A stretch of DNA of 64,000 nucleotides from Catenulispora yoronensis (GCF_039531695.1 NZ_BAAAQN010000015.1:104748-168747); one strand, 5' to 3'; numbered from the stretch's first letter, positions 7,788 through 17,600 are shown. Numbers and translations: made by a program. The notes: a model not told the origin generated them from the sequence alone.

Positions 7788-8966
7788 ATGTCCGGCGCGC
7801 TGACCACCACGCTGAACCTGGCTCTGTTCGCCTTGCTGGCCTTGTTCCCTCCGATGCCGCGCCACTCCTCGCCGTTCAACATCCAGTTCGTGTTGGGCTG
7901 GTGGATCAACGAGCTGCCAGTGCTGGGCTTGTGCTGGCTGGTCGCGGGGACCGTCGGCACCTTGGTCGCCCCGCGGCCGGGGGTGTGGTGGCTGCTCGTG
8001 GCCCTCACCGCGCTGGACGCACTGCTGCTCGGCCGGATCGCGGTCCGGGCCCGGTCGGCGCGACCGGCGCTGTCCGAGGCGTTCCGGGCGGTCTACGGGC
8101 CCGACAGCGCGCCCCGCCCCACCCGACCGCCGTGGTGGCGTCTGGTGGTGCCGATCATCTCGTGGCGACCGGATGTGCGCCGGGTCCGCAACCGCCGCTA
8201 CGGCCCGGCCCGGCGCGGCAACCGGCTGGACGTGTACGTCTCCCGTCGGCGCCGACGGTCAGAGGCGCCGGTGCTGGTCTACATCCACGGCGGCGGGTTT
8301 CTGATAGGCAGCAAGATGCTGGGTGCCAGGCCTCTGCTGTACCGGCTCGCGGCACAGGGCTGGGTCTGTATCAGCATCGACTACCGGCTCCTTCGCGTCG
8401 GCTACGGGGATCAGCTCGCCGACGTGCGGGCCGCGCTGGACTGGACGCGCGCCAACGTGCCGGCGTACGGCGGCAGCCCCGAGGCGATCTTCGTGGCCGG
8501 CGGTTCTGCGGGAGCGCATTTGGCAGCGATGGCCGCGATGGCTCCGCCGTCCGAAGGCGGAGCCGGGACCGAGGTGCGCGGCGTCATCGGGTTCTACGGG
8601 TACTACGGACCTGTCGGCCGCTCCGAGCCCGGCGCGCCGGCGTCCCCGCAGGACTGCGTCAGCCCCGACGCTCCGCCGTTCCTGATCGTCCACGGCACGC
8701 TGGACACCCTGGTGCTGCGCCGCGACGCCCGGGCCTTTGCCGACCGGCTGCGCGCGTCCTCCGCTCAGCCGGTCGTCTACGCCGAACTACCCGGCACGCA
8801 GCACAACTTCGACTTCTTCCAGTCGCCGCGGTTCCATGCGGTCACCGACGCCGTCGTCCGCTTCGCGGAGCTCACCCTGTCGCCGACTCCGACGACTCGA
8901 CCGACTCCGCCGACCCGACCGACTCCGACGACCCCGCCGACTCGACCGACTCGACCGACTCGGTAG
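7788..8966 (+). CDS. Membrane-anchored alpha/beta hydrolase (esterase/lipase, HSL-like)
   Basis: A 392-residue protein whose N-terminal third has two or three hydrophobic segments and whose C-terminal part is an alpha/beta hydrolase. The oxyanion motif HGGG begins at His167, the nucleophile is Ser240 in GGSAG, the acid is the Asp in HGTLDTL and the catalytic His lies in TQHNFDF. This matches BD-FAE/hormone-sensitive-lipase-type esterases; the substrate is unknown. It follows the BlaI/M56 pair by 71 bases and could belong to that regulon. The last 25 residues are a Thr-Pro-Arg repeat (TRPTRPTR) that overlaps the tail of the opposing sigma-factor gene. Confidence 0.85.
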   Translation: MSGALTTTLNLALFALLALFPPMPRHSSPFNIQFVLGWWINELPVLGLCWLVAGTVGTLVAPRPGVWWLLVALTALDALLLGRIAVRARSARPALSEAFRAVYGPDSAPRPTRPPWWRLVVPIISWRPDVRRVRNRRYGPARRGNRLDVYVSRRRRRSEAPVLVYIHGGGFLIGSKMLGARPLLYRLAAQGWVCISIDYRLLRVGYGDQLADVRAALDWTRANVPAYGGSPEAIFVAGGSAGAHLAAMAAMAPPSEGGAGTEVRGVIGFYGYYGPVGRSEPGAPASPQDCVSPDAPPFLIVHGTLDTLVLRRDARAFADRLRASSAQPVVYAELPGTQHNFDFFQSPRFHAVTDAVVRFAELTLSPTPTTRPTPPTRPTPTTPPTRPTRPTR

Positions 8967-9858
8967 CCCCCACCGGCCCCACCAGCTCGATCTCCAGCCC
9001 CGCCAGCAGCCCGGCATCGGCCAGCATCTCGATCGCCACGATCCGCCCGCCGACCACCGTGAAGTCGAAGACCACCCGCGCCGCGCCGCCCGGCGCCCAC
9101 GCCAGGCCCGGCGTCCCGTCGACCAGCGCCAGCTGCGCGGCCTGGGCCCGGCCCGAGAACTGCTCGGCCACGTCGCCGGCACCGCGGACCTCGGCCGGGG
9201 CGCCGAAGCCGGCGGCGGTCAGGTCGGCGCGGAGCACGACGTCGGGGTCCAGCAGCCGCAGCAGTCCCGCGAAGTCGCCGCCGCGCGAGGCCGCCAGGAA
9301 GGCGCCGACCACCTGGCGCTGCCGGGCGCGGTCGTTCTCGGTCTCCTCGGCCTGGCCGCGGACCCGGCGGCGGGCGCGGCTGGCCAGCTGGCGGACCGCG
9401 GCGGTGCTCTTGCCGACGATCGGGGCGATCTCCTCGAACGGGACCGCGAACAGGTCGTGCAGGACGAAGGCCAGGCGCTCGGACGGACCGAGGGTGTCCA
9501 TCACCACCAGCAGGGCCAGGCCCAGCGAGTCCGACAGCTCGGCCGCCAGCTCCGGGTCGGCCAGCGCGTCGCGGTCGGCGGTCTCGGCCGCCGCGGCGCC
9601 GGCCGGGCCCTCCAGGTCCTCCTCGCCGTGGGTGCGGCGGGCGCGCAGCACGTCCAGGCAGACCCGGCCGGTGACCGTCGTCAGCCACCCGGCCAGGTTC
9701 TCCACCTCGGTCACGTCCGACCGGTTCAGCCGCAGGTAGGCCTCCTGGACGGCGTCGTCCGCCTCAGCCAGCGACCCCAGCATCCGGTACGCCACAGCTG
9801 TCAGGTGCGGGCGCTGGGACTGGAAGAACTCCGCCAGCTGCTCGACGTCGTCGCTCAT
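8872..9858 (-). CDS. ECF RNA polymerase sigma factor, ECF41/SigJ type
   Basis: The 328-residue protein has sigma region 2 (EDDAVQEAYLRL-like segment and WLTTVTGRVCLDVLR), region 4 (LGPSERLAFVLHDLFAVPFEEIAPIVGKSTAAVRQLASRARR, in pieces) and a C-terminal SnoaL-like domain that in the ECF41 group takes the place of a separate anti-sigma factor. The start is set at ATG 9858 (MSDDVEQ), preceded by a GGGGAA ribosome site; the upstream frame reaches 9912. The last 30 residues are a Ser-Glu-Val-rich repeat, coded by the same repeated DNA that encodes the Thr-Pro-Arg tail of the convergent esterase. No partner gene of the usual ECF41 type (carboxymuconolactone decarboxylase or oxidoreductase) is adjacent. 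Confidence 0.88.
   Translation of the reverse strand: MSDDVEQLAEFFQSQRPHLTAVAYRMLGSLAEADDAVQEAYLRLNRSDVTEVENLAGWLTTVTGRVCLDVLRARRTHGEEDLEGPAGAAAAETADRDALADPELAAELSDSLGLALLVVMDTLGPSERLAFVLHDLFAVPFEEIAPIVGKSTAAVRQLASRARRRVRGQAEETENDRARQRQVVGAFLAASRGGDFAGLLRLLDPDVVLRADLTAAGFGAPAEVRGAGDVAEQFSGRAQAAQLALVDGTPGLAWAPGGAARVVFDFTVVGGRIVAIEMLADAGLLAGLEIELVGPVGATESVESVESAGSSESVGSAESVESSESATG
8880..8966. repeat. Short tandem repeat shared by two convergent gene ends
   Basis: Degenerate repeats of a GACTCGACC/GACTCCGAC unit. On the plus strand it codes the TRPTRPTR tail of the esterase; on the minus strand it codes the SVESVES tail of the ECF41 sigma factor. Both frames are open through all copies because the unit length is a multiple of three. 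Confidence 0.8.
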
Positions 9859-11227
9859 GGTTCCCCATCCTGCTACGGATCCCGGCGCCGATCGCGCCGT
9901 GGTGCTGTTCACGGTCGTCGCTATGACGTACGCCGTCGCGCGAATGTGACAGCGGCCCGCGCAGCAGCACTCCGGCCGCCACCGCCGCGACCGCGCTCAG
10001 CCCGGCCAGCGCCGCGAAGCCCCACCGGCTGTCGGAGCGGTCGACCAGCTCGGCGATCCCCAGCATCGCCACCACCGTGGCCGCCAGCCCGGCGCCGTTG
10101 GCCAGCCCGAAGGCCCGGCCGGCGTGCGCCTCGTCGACGCTGGTCATCACCAGCGAGCGCGACGCGATCCGTGCCGTGCCGTAGGTGAACGCGCCGAGCG
10201 CGACCCCCAGGCCCAGGCCCACCGGCCCGAACAGCGGTTGCAGGACCAGCGCGACGTTGCACGCCAGGAACCCGAACACCGCGATCGGCAGGTCGTTGAA
10301 CCGCCGACCGGCCGCCTTGTAGAAGGCCGTGGCCGCCAGGAAGCCCAGGCTCCCGATGGCGTCGACGATGCCGAACAGCGCCGCGCCGCGCTCCCACTCG
10401 CCCAGGACCAGCTTCGGCAGCAGCGCGTTGAACACCGTCACGACGACGCTGCCCTGCGCGTAGAGGACGATCAGGCGGCCGAGCGGGACGCGGGAGCTCG
10501 CGGGCTGTCCGGCGGTCAGGGCGGCGGTCGGAGCGGTTGTCGAGGCGGTTGTCGAGGCGGTTGTGGGGATGATTGCCGGCGTCGCACCGGCCGCAACACT
10601 GGTTTCAGCTCCGGTTACCGCACTCCGCCTCCCCACTCCGGCCACCAGGGCCGCCGACACCGCGAACGTCCCGGCGTTGAAGAACAACAGCGGCACCGCC
10701 CCGAGCCGCTGCACCAGCAGCCCGCCGACGGTCGCCGACAGCAGCATCCCGGCCTGGGTCGCCATCTCGTAGTTCGCGTTGAACCGGCGCACCTGGCTCG
10801 GCCGCACCCGCTCCTTGATCAGCGCGTTGCTCACCGGGAAGAACAGCGCCGCCACCACGGCCAGCGCGAAGTTCGCCGCGTAGATCCCGGGCCCCTTCGC
10901 CCCGCCGGACGCCAGCCACACCGGCAGCGCCAGCGCCAGCACCGCCGAGGCCAGGTCGCAGCCGATCCACAGCCGCCGCCGGTCGTAGCGGTCGGCCAGC
11001 CGCCCGAAGATCGGCGACAGCACGGCCTGCGGCGCCGCCACCGCGACGAACAGCAGCCCGACCGCCAGCATCGTCCTGTCGGAACGGATCATCAGCAGCG
11101 CCCCGGCGATCAACTGCACGTTGTTGCCGAGCGCGGTCACGAAGGCGGCGGGAACGAGCAACTGCTCGGCCCGCCGCGTGGCGCGTACGAGTTCCATGCG
11201 CTCAGTGTCGAGGGACGTCACTGACAT
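9764..11227 (-). CDS. MFS transporter
   Basis: The 487-residue frame encodes a major facilitator with about twelve membrane segments (first ones in LLVPAAFVTALGNNVQLIAG and AVGLLFVAVAAPQAVLSPIF), the GRLADRYDRRR loop between helices 2 and 3, and a central loop expanded by TTASTTASTTAPT repeats. The transporter part ends near VAAGVLLRGPL; the last roughly 60 residues are charged and overlap the start of the ECF41 gene by 95 bases, which is unusual and may mean a late frameshift. The ATG at 11227 lies inside a perfect dyad; ATG 11197 (MELVRATRR) is a credible alternative start. Substrate unknown. Confidence 0.8.
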   Translation of the reverse strand: MSVTSLDTERMELVRATRRAEQLLVPAAFVTALGNNVQLIAGALLMIRSDRTMLAVGLLFVAVAAPQAVLSPIFGRLADRYDRRRLWIGCDLASAVLALALPVWLASGGAKGPGIYAANFALAVVAALFFPVSNALIKERVRPSQVRRFNANYEMATQAGMLLSATVGGLLVQRLGAVPLLFFNAGTFAVSAALVAGVGRRSAVTGAETSVAAGATPAIIPTTASTTASTTAPTAALTAGQPASSRVPLGRLIVLYAQGSVVVTVFNALLPKLVLGEWERGAALFGIVDAIGSLGFLAATAFYKAAGRRFNDLPIAVFGFLACNVALVLQPLFGPVGLGLGVALGAFTYGTARIASRSLVMTSVDEAHAGRAFGLANGAGLAATVVAMLGIAELVDRSDSRWGFAALAGLSAVAAVAAGVLLRGPLSHSRDGVRHSDDREQHHGAIGAGIRSRMGNHERRRRAAGGVLPVPAPAPDSCGVPDAGVAG

Positions 11228-11239
11228 CTTCTGTCAGTG
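11219..11239. promoter_or_regulatory. Perfect dyad over the MFS gene start
   Basis: Arms CACTGACA and TGTCAGTG are separated by five bases and cover the most upstream MFS start codon. The form suggests a repressor operator (TetR-like). No local regulator gene is adjacent, so the controlling protein would be encoded elsewhere. Confidence 0.5.
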
Positions 11240-11295
11240 ACTGTGCGCACTGTTGGAACCGCGTGCGTTGTTAAAACTGTGCGCGCTGTTGGAAC
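11240..11295. repeat. 20-base direct repeat between TerC and MFS genes
   Basis: A 20-base unit of the form ACTGTGCGC(A/G)CTGTTGGAAC occurs at 11240-11259 and 11276-11295, one mismatch apart and with a 36-base period, in the gap between the terC stop and the MFS start. Function unknown. Confidence 0.6.
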
Positions 11296-11303
11296 TGTCC
11301 GCG

Positions 11304-12335
11304 CTACTCGTGCTTCGACGCCTTGCTGGCGGCGACCTCGTCACCGGCCGCGGTCTCGACCGAGATCGCCTCGGCCGGCGCGCCGTTGCGCCGCGTACTC
11401 AGCAGGCTGGTGACCGTCGTGATCGCCAGGACCCCGATGATGACGGTCAGCGAGGCGGCGATGCCGATGGTCGGGACGGTGATCGGCCCGATGTGCTCCA
11501 CGCCCGAGCCGTGCAGCGCCTCGAACAGCATCTTCAGGCCGATGAAGCCCAGGATCACCGACAGCCCGTAGGACAGGTGCACCAGCCGGTCCATCAGCGC
11601 GCCGAGCAGGAAGTACAGCTGCCGCAGCCCCAGCAGCGCGAAGGCGTTGGCGGTGAAGACGATGTAGGGCTCCTTGGTGAGCCCGAAGATCGCCGGGATC
11701 GAGTCCAGGGCGAACAGCAGGTCGGTGGACCCGATGGCGACCATGACGATCAGCATCGGGGTGAACCGCCGGTGCCCGCCCACGTGCGTGACCAGCCGGG
11801 CGCCGTCGTAGTCGTCGGTCGTCTTCACGGCCTTCTTCACCCGCTTGAGCAGGCGGTTCTCCTTGAAGTCCTCCTCGCCGCCGTGGCCGGTGGCCAGCTT
11901 GACGGCGGTGTAGATCAGGAACGCGCCGAAGAGGTAGAAGACCCAGCTGAACTTGCTGATGATCGCGCTGCCGGCGGCGATGAACGCGCCGCGCAGCACC
12001 AGCGCCATGATCACGCCCCAGAGCAGGACCTGGGACTGATAGGCGCGCGGCACCTTGAACTTGGTGAGGATGATGACGAAGACGAACAGGTTGTCGACGC
12101 TCAGGCTGTACTCGGTGATCCAGCCGGCGAAGAACTCGCCGCCGTAGCGATGCCCGGTGAAGTACCAGAGCCCGATGCCGAACAGCACGGTCGCGGCCAC
12201 GATGCAGGACACCCAGACCGCGGCTTCGCGGGTCTTGATGGCGTGCGGATAGCGGATGCCGTGCCACAGGTCCGCGGCGACGGCCAGGGCCAGCACGGCG
12301 ATCGTCGCGATCCAAACAGCAAGGGTGACATGCAT
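11304..12335 (-). CDS. TerC-family integral membrane protein (Alx/MeeF-like)
   Basis: A 343-residue polytopic protein of the TerC family, linked to tellurite resistance and, in better studied members, to manganese export and loading of secreted metalloproteins. Membrane segments carry the family acidic residues in EYSLSVDNLFVFVIIL and in STDLLFALDSIPAIFGLT. A charged cytoplasmic loop (HGGEEDFKENRLLKRVKKAVK) separates the two halves. ATG 12335 is preceded by GGAGGAG, an ideal ribosome site. It is divergent from the SIS-domain gene. The C-terminal tail is charged and variable. Confidence 0.92.
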   Translation of the reverse strand: MHVTLAVWIATIAVLALAVAADLWHGIRYPHAIKTREAAVWVSCIVAATVLFGIGLWYFTGHRYGGEFFAGWITEYSLSVDNLFVFVIILTKFKVPRAYQSQVLLWGVIMALVLRGAFIAAGSAIISKFSWVFYLFGAFLIYTAVKLATGHGGEEDFKENRLLKRVKKAVKTTDDYDGARLVTHVGGHRRFTPMLIVMVAIGSTDLLFALDSIPAIFGLTKEPYIVFTANAFALLGLRQLYFLLGALMDRLVHLSYGLSVILGFIGLKMLFEALHGSGVEHIGPITVPTIGIAASLTVIIGVLAITTVTSLLSTRRNGAPAEAISVETAAGDEVAASKASKHE

Positions 12336-12460
12336 CTCGGGACTCCTCCGGCGTTGTCAAGGTACACACAAGCGCCGGAGGTCTTCTCCGCCTGAAAGAA
12401 CCTGCTCAGGCTGGGGGGCCGGGAGCCGGTGAGAACTCCGTGATGACGACCCGTCCGATT

Positions 12461-12474
12461 GGGGAGTACTCCCC
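12461..12474. promoter_or_regulatory. 14-base perfect palindrome GGGGAGTACTCCCC
   Basis: It lies in the 319-base divergent gap between terC and the SIS gene, which holds no gene itself but this palindrome and the dre site. A near copy (GAGGAGTACTCCCC) overlaps the ribosome site of the exosortase operon's first gene at 37977. Function unknown; a shared regulator is possible. Confidence 0.4.
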
Positions 12475-12565
12475 TCCGTTCCAGCCATGATCCCAGGAGT
12501 CGCACGGGTATTGCAAACCGCCATACGGATGAACCCTGGATCTGCTTTCATGGGACGCGGATCAC

Positions 12566-12581
12566 AGTGGTCCAGACCACA
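12566..12581. promoter_or_regulatory. dre-like DasR operator upstream of SIS gene
   Basis: AGTGGTCCAGACCACA differs at two of sixteen positions from the DasR-responsive element known from Streptomyces (A-S-TGGTCTAGACCA-S-T). It lies about 75 bases before the SIS-domain gene start, a normal operator position. DasR is a GntR-type repressor that releases DNA on binding glucosamine-6-phosphate. The assignment rests on sequence match only. Confidence 0.7.
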
Positions 12582-12654
12582 CCGGACGCAGCCGGCCCCG
12601 GGGTTCCGCGCGGGCCGCGCCGCCGCCGGCCTTTCGAGGGGAGACGTGCCGCAC

Positions 12655-13428
12655 ATGGAGTCCCTGCCGCCCGAGCTTTCACCGACCGGGTACCTGGCCG
12701 AGGTCCGCCGGGTCCTGGAGCACGTCGAGACCACCCAGCTGCCGGCGGTGGCCGCCGCCGGGGCGCTGATCGCCGACTCGCTCGCCGCCGAGGGCGTGCT
12801 CCAGGCGTTCGGCACCGGCCACTCCGAGGCGCTGGCCATGGAGCTGTCCGGGCGCGCCGGCGGCTTCGTGCCGACCAACAAGCTGGCGCTGCGCGACCTG
12901 ATCCTGTTCGGCGGAGAGCCGGTCGACTTCCTGGACGACCCGAAGATCGAGCGCCTGGAGGGCCTGGCGCAGCGGATCTACGAGCTCGCCCCGGTGCAGC
13001 CGCAGGACGTGTTCGTGATCGGCTCGAACTCCGGCGGCAACGGCGTGATCGTCGACCTGGCCGAGCTGGTCACGGCGCGGGGGCACAAGCTGATCGCGAT
13101 CACTTCCGTCCAGCACACCTCCCGGATCACCTCGCGCCACTCCTCCGGCAAGCGCCTCATGGACTTCGCCGACGTGGTGCTGGACAACGGCGCCCCGTAC
13201 GGGGACTCGGTGCTGCCGCTGCCGTCCCTGGGCGCGAACGTCTGCGGGATCTCCTCGGTCGGCAACACCGTCCTGGCGCAGTCGATGATCGCCGAGGCGG
13301 TGCGGCTGCTGGCCGAGCGCGGCGTCGAGCCGCCGGTGTACCTGTCGGCGAACATCGACGGCGGCGACGTCCACAACGACGTCCTGGAGGCCCGCTACGC
13401 AGGCCGGATCCGCCGCGCGGCGTCCTGA
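12655..13428 (+). CDS. SIS-domain phosphosugar-binding protein
   Basis: A 257-residue protein with a single SIS (sugar isomerase) domain. AFGTGHSEALAMEL and VFVIGSNSGGNGVIVDLAE are the phosphosugar loop segments, and the C-terminus VYLSANIDGGDVHNDVLEARYAGRIR matches the UPF0309 group. The role is probably isomerisation or binding of an amino-sugar phosphate. The start is ATG 12655; GTG 12646 is closer to the AGGGGAG ribosome site (12637-12643) and equally possible. The dre-like site upstream points to GlcNAc metabolism, a good fit for a SIS protein; the exact reaction is not known. Confidence 0.85.
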   Translation: MESLPPELSPTGYLAEVRRVLEHVETTQLPAVAAAGALIADSLAAEGVLQAFGTGHSEALAMELSGRAGGFVPTNKLALRDLILFGGEPVDFLDDPKIERLEGLAQRIYELAPVQPQDVFVIGSNSGGNGVIVDLAELVTARGHKLIAITSVQHTSRITSRHSSGKRLMDFADVVLDNGAPYGDSVLPLPSLGANVCGISSVGNTVLAQSMIAEAVRLLAERGVEPPVYLSANIDGGDVHNDVLEARYAGRIRRAAS

Positions 13429-13457
13429 ATCGACGCCGCACGACCCCGGAATCCCTG

Positions 13458-13487
13458 GCGCGCCACCGGTCCTGGCCGGTGGCGCGC
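13458..13487. terminator. Hairpin after SIS gene
   Basis: A perfect 12-base stem (GCGCGCCACCGG pairing with CCGGTGGCGCGC) with a six-base loop lies 30 bases after the SIS stop. There is no long T run, as is common in high-GC actinobacteria. It separates the SIS and PAC2 genes. Confidence 0.6.
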
Positions 13488-13610
13488 TACCGGTTTGTTA
13501 TGCGGCAAAACTCACGGACAACGGAATAGATCGACACCCGTTCGCCGCTGATGGTTACGCTGGACGAGAACCGCCGGACAGCCACGACTAGACGGATGAG
13601 GTGCTTCACA

Positions 13611-14537
13611 GTGGTCGCGCGCAAGGATCCGAAAGCTCTGTACGAGCTGGCGCCCGGCACCCCGGGTCTGGCCGGCGTGGTCCTGCTGCACCAGTTGGAG
13701 GGGTTCATGGACGCCGGCGGCGCGGGCCGCCTGGCCGGCGAACACCTCCTGGACCAGTTCGACCACCGCCTGGTGGCCTCCTTCGACGTGGACCGGCTGA
13801 TCGACTACCGCAGCCGCCGGCCCACGATGACCTTCGACAAGGACCACTACGAGCACTACGAGGACCCGGCGCTGGACCTGCACCTGCTCACCGACGGGGC
13901 GGGCAAGAGCTTCCTGCTGCTGGACGGCCTGGAGCCGGACCGCGAATGGGAGCTGTTCGCGGCCGCGATCCGCACCCTGATCGACCACTTCGACGTGCGC
14001 CTCACCGTCGGCATGCACGGCATCCCGATGGGCATCCCCCACACCCGCCCCCTGGGCATCACCGCCCACGCCACCAACCCCGACCTGGTGGACACCACCG
14101 ACCAGCCGGTCCTGGACCGCCTCCAGGTCCCCAGCTCCGCGGCCAGCCTGCTGGAGTACCGCCTGGGCGAGTGGGGCTACGACGCCGCCGGCTTCGCCGT
14201 CCACGTGCCGCACTACCTGGCCTCCTCGCTCTACCCGCAGGCCGCCATCCGCCTGCTGCGCGCGGTGTCCGAGGCGACCGGCCTGGTGCTGCCGGACACC
14301 GAGCTGCGCGACGCGGCCCGCCGGGCGTCGGAGGACATCGACCGCCAGGTGCAGGAGTCCTCGGAGGTGGAGGACGTGGTGCGGGCGCTGGAGCGGCAGT
14401 ACGACGCCTTCAACGTGACCGAGGGCCGCAAGAACCTGCTCAGCGACAACGACGGCCGGATGCCGACCGCGGACGAGCTGGCGGCGGAGTTCGAGCGGTT
14501 CCTGGCCGACCAGGACGCCGACCCGCCGAACTCGTGA
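13611..14537 (+). CDS. PAC2-family protein (proteasome assembly chaperone-like fold)
   Basis: The 308-residue protein belongs to the actinobacterial PAC2 group, related by fold to proteasome assembly chaperone 2. Diagnostic parts are the early LVASFDVDRLIDYRSRRPTM segment, GAGKSFLLLDGLEPDREW, and GMHGIPMGIPHTRP. The C-terminal third is helical and charged (REDIDRQVQ-like, ending in ELAAEFERFLADQD). GTG 13611 has GAGGTG about five bases upstream. Molecular function in bacteria is not firmly known. It stands alone between the SIS and NACHT genes. Confidence 0.85.
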   Translation: MVARKDPKALYELAPGTPGLAGVVLLHQLEGFMDAGGAGRLAGEHLLDQFDHRLVASFDVDRLIDYRSRRPTMTFDKDHYEHYEDPALDLHLLTDGAGKSFLLLDGLEPDREWELFAAAIRTLIDHFDVRLTVGMHGIPMGIPHTRPLGITAHATNPDLVDTTDQPVLDRLQVPSSAASLLEYRLGEWGYDAAGFAVHVPHYLASSLYPQAAIRLLRAVSEATGLVLPDTELRDAARRASEDIDRQVQESSEVEDVVRALERQYDAFNVTEGRKNLLSDNDGRMPTADELAAEFERFLADQDADPPNS

Positions 14538-14641
14538 GCACGCGCACGGGCCTGAGCACGAGCACGAGCCCGCTTGATACCTGGTGCTTGAGAGTACTGA
14601 TTCTGGTGGTTTGAGGCCGCCGCGCCCGGGATGATGGTCGG

Positions 14642-17600
14642 GTGCGGCGGTCTTTGCGTTATACGGACGCGGTGAAGATGCTCGGCGGCGGGGACAGCAA
14701 GCTGATCGCGTTCCTGGACACGGCCGGGTCGGGAGTGCTGGCCGGGGTCGGCGCGGTGGATCTCTTCGAGGCGAAGAGTGAGGCGGTGCGGATCGCGGAC
14801 AAGGCACTGAAGGGGTTGAAGGGGCGACTGTCGGGACTCAATGCCCTGACACGGACCGAGCGGGTGACGGCCGCGCACTGGATCGTCGTGATCACGGCGT
14901 TCTTCGAGGCCGTCGAGGAGCAGCTCAGGGCGGTCGGGATCGAGGATCTGGGGGCGTCGGGCGGGGAACAGGTCATGGTGGTGACCGGCAGCCACCCTAC
15001 TGATGATTCGTTTCTAGGCCTGACCCGCGCCGTCCTGTGGCAGGGGGCACCATCGAACGTCGATGTCCTCTTCGCCCAGCGGACGACAACTTTTCTACTG
15101 CATCTCGAAGGCCTGGCCGTGTTCGAAGCATTGAGCAGTGCCAAGCAGGAGCAGGTCCGCGAGCTGCACAGCTCTATCGCGACGTCGGCTGTTCTCCGGT
15201 ATGAGGAGCGTCTGCGGGCTCTGGCCGAGGAGTGCGCGGAGTTCGGTATCTGGCTGAACCTGAGCTCCCACGCGCGGACCTTGGACGAGGTTCGCGAGGT
15301 TCGTAGTGGGCTGACTCAGCTGGAGACGCTGCTGGCAAGGCTCGCACCGCCCACTCCCCCGGACATCCGCAGCGCTCTGTCGTTGGCCTATCGTGCCGTA
15401 CTGGACAAGCCGATCACTCAGAGCCAGGCGTCCGACCTCAATGTGCCGACGCTGGGCGAGGGATACATCGACCACCGGTTCCGGGCCACGAGCTGGCATC
15501 CCTCTGTGAATCCGGCCCAGGAGCTGTGGTGGAAGGACTGTCCGGTCCGCGACGACCTGGACCTCTATCTCGCCTCCTACCTGGTGTCGGTTCCCGCTCA
15601 GCGATATCCGCTGCTGGTCCTGGGCCACCCCGGTTCGGGCAAGTCGGTGCTGACGCGGGTGTTGGCGGCGCGTCTGCCGGCCGACCGGTTCCTGCCGATC
15701 CGGGTCGAGCTGCGGAGCGTGGACGCCAACGCCGACCTCCAGACGCAGATCGAGGAGGCGGTACGGCAGGCCACCGGGGAGCTTGTGCGATGGCCCGACC
15801 TGGTCAGATCGGCTCCGGAGGCGATGCCGGTCGTGCTGCTCGACGGGTTCGACGAACTTCTGCAGGCGACCGGCGTCGCTCAGACCGACTTCCTGGAGAA
15901 CGTCCGCAAGTTCCAGGAGCGCGAGAGCGATCAAGGTCGCGCGGTGGCGGTGCTCGTCACCAGCCGGATCGCGGTCGCGGATCGGGCGCGCATCCCCGCC
16001 GACTCGGTGGTGATGTGCCTGGAGCCGTTCGACGATCGGCAGGTCAAGGCGTGGCTCGACGTCTGGGCCGAGCACAATGAGGCGATCCTCGCGTCGCGGG
16101 GTCTGCGTCCGCTGACCGCTGACGCGGCATTGCGTCACGAGCAGTTGGCCGAGCAGCCGCTGATGCTGCTCATGCTCGCGCTCTACGACGCCTCGGCGAA
16201 CGCCCTGGGGTCCGCCGACCAGGACTTCGATCAGGCCGCGCTCTACGAAGCCCTGCTGACCGACTTCGCACGTCGGGAGGTCGAGAAGGAGCGGCCGGGG
16301 CCGGCCGAACACGACGCCATCGAACGCGAACTCAACGATCTGTCGGTCGTGGCGTTCGCGATGTTCAACCGCCGAGCGCAATGGGCGACCGACGAGGACG
16401 TCACGGCCGATCTGACCGGACTGCGTATGGCATCGCCGGCCGGCGGCGAGCGCCGGATGCGGAAGTCGCTGACGGCGGGGCAGTTGGCGGTAGGCCGCTT
16501 CTTCTTCATCCACGACACCAGGGCAACGCGCGACGGCGTCATATCGCAGACCTACGAATTCCTGCACGCGACCTTCGGCGAGTATCTGATCGCCCGGCTG
16601 GTCGCCAAGCTGATCGCGCATACCGCTGCGGCGCGGAACCGGGCTTCGTCGGTGTTGCCGACGAAGGTGGACGACGGACTGCTTCATGCGCTGCTGTCGT
16701 TCGAGTGTCTGGCGGCGCGCACCCCGATCATCGAGTTCTTGACGAAGCTGGTGGTTCCGGACCCCGATGTGACCGAGCTGTTGGTCGAGCTGTTCTCAGA
16801 GTCGTTCGACGAGCGGTCGAACTCTGAGTACGCCGCCTACCGGCCGCTCCCGATCACCGTGGTTCAGCGCCACGCCAACTGGAGCGCGAACCTCGCGCTC
16901 TTGGCGACCGTCGCCGGCGACGGGATGAGCGCGAGCCGGTTGTTCGGCGATTCGACGGCGCCGGTCGCGGAATGGCGGAACACGACACTGTTGTGGCGGG
17001 GTCAGCTCACCACTGAGGGACGAAACGGGCTGATCCGCCTTCTTGAGGTCACGAGAACGCGCGTTGGGATCGATCGCGATATCCAGCTCTGGATTTCCAT
17101 CGCCGGCAGATCGGTCTCGGCGCCGCCGCCGGACCTCAGCTGGACTTACACGATCGATTCTGACGACTTGGCCGTGTTCGCGAGCCAGGACTCCGACTGG
17201 ATTCTTCGCAAGGCCAATTTCACGGCGACCAAAGCCGAAGACATCCTCATGCACGGCATCGAGCCGATCATGGCCGCGCTGCCCGGCACCGCGAACATCG
17301 TGATCCGATTCCCCGGCCGACCGGCGACAACGCCAGCTCACGCGCTATTGGCTGCGGTCGCCGCATTGAGTTCTCCAAATAGCGGCGACGCAATCAGAGA
17401 TCTGTTGGCCATTCATCGCCAGCTTCTCAATCTCAGTCCGCAGATCCTGGAGAGAAACAGATATAGCGCGATGGCCATCGGGATTCTGATTGCCGCAATC
17501 CATGCCGACCTGGTCCCAAAAGATGCCTACAGCCAAGTTTCCGACCTGGTGAAGATAGCCTCAGAAATTCCTAAAGAGAATCGCAGTACACACGTAATCC

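Noticed and set aside
12336..12486. A manganese (yybP-ykoY) riboswitch in front of terC
   Set aside because: TerC genes often have one, but the leader here shows no recognisable conserved loops; only a palindrome is visible.
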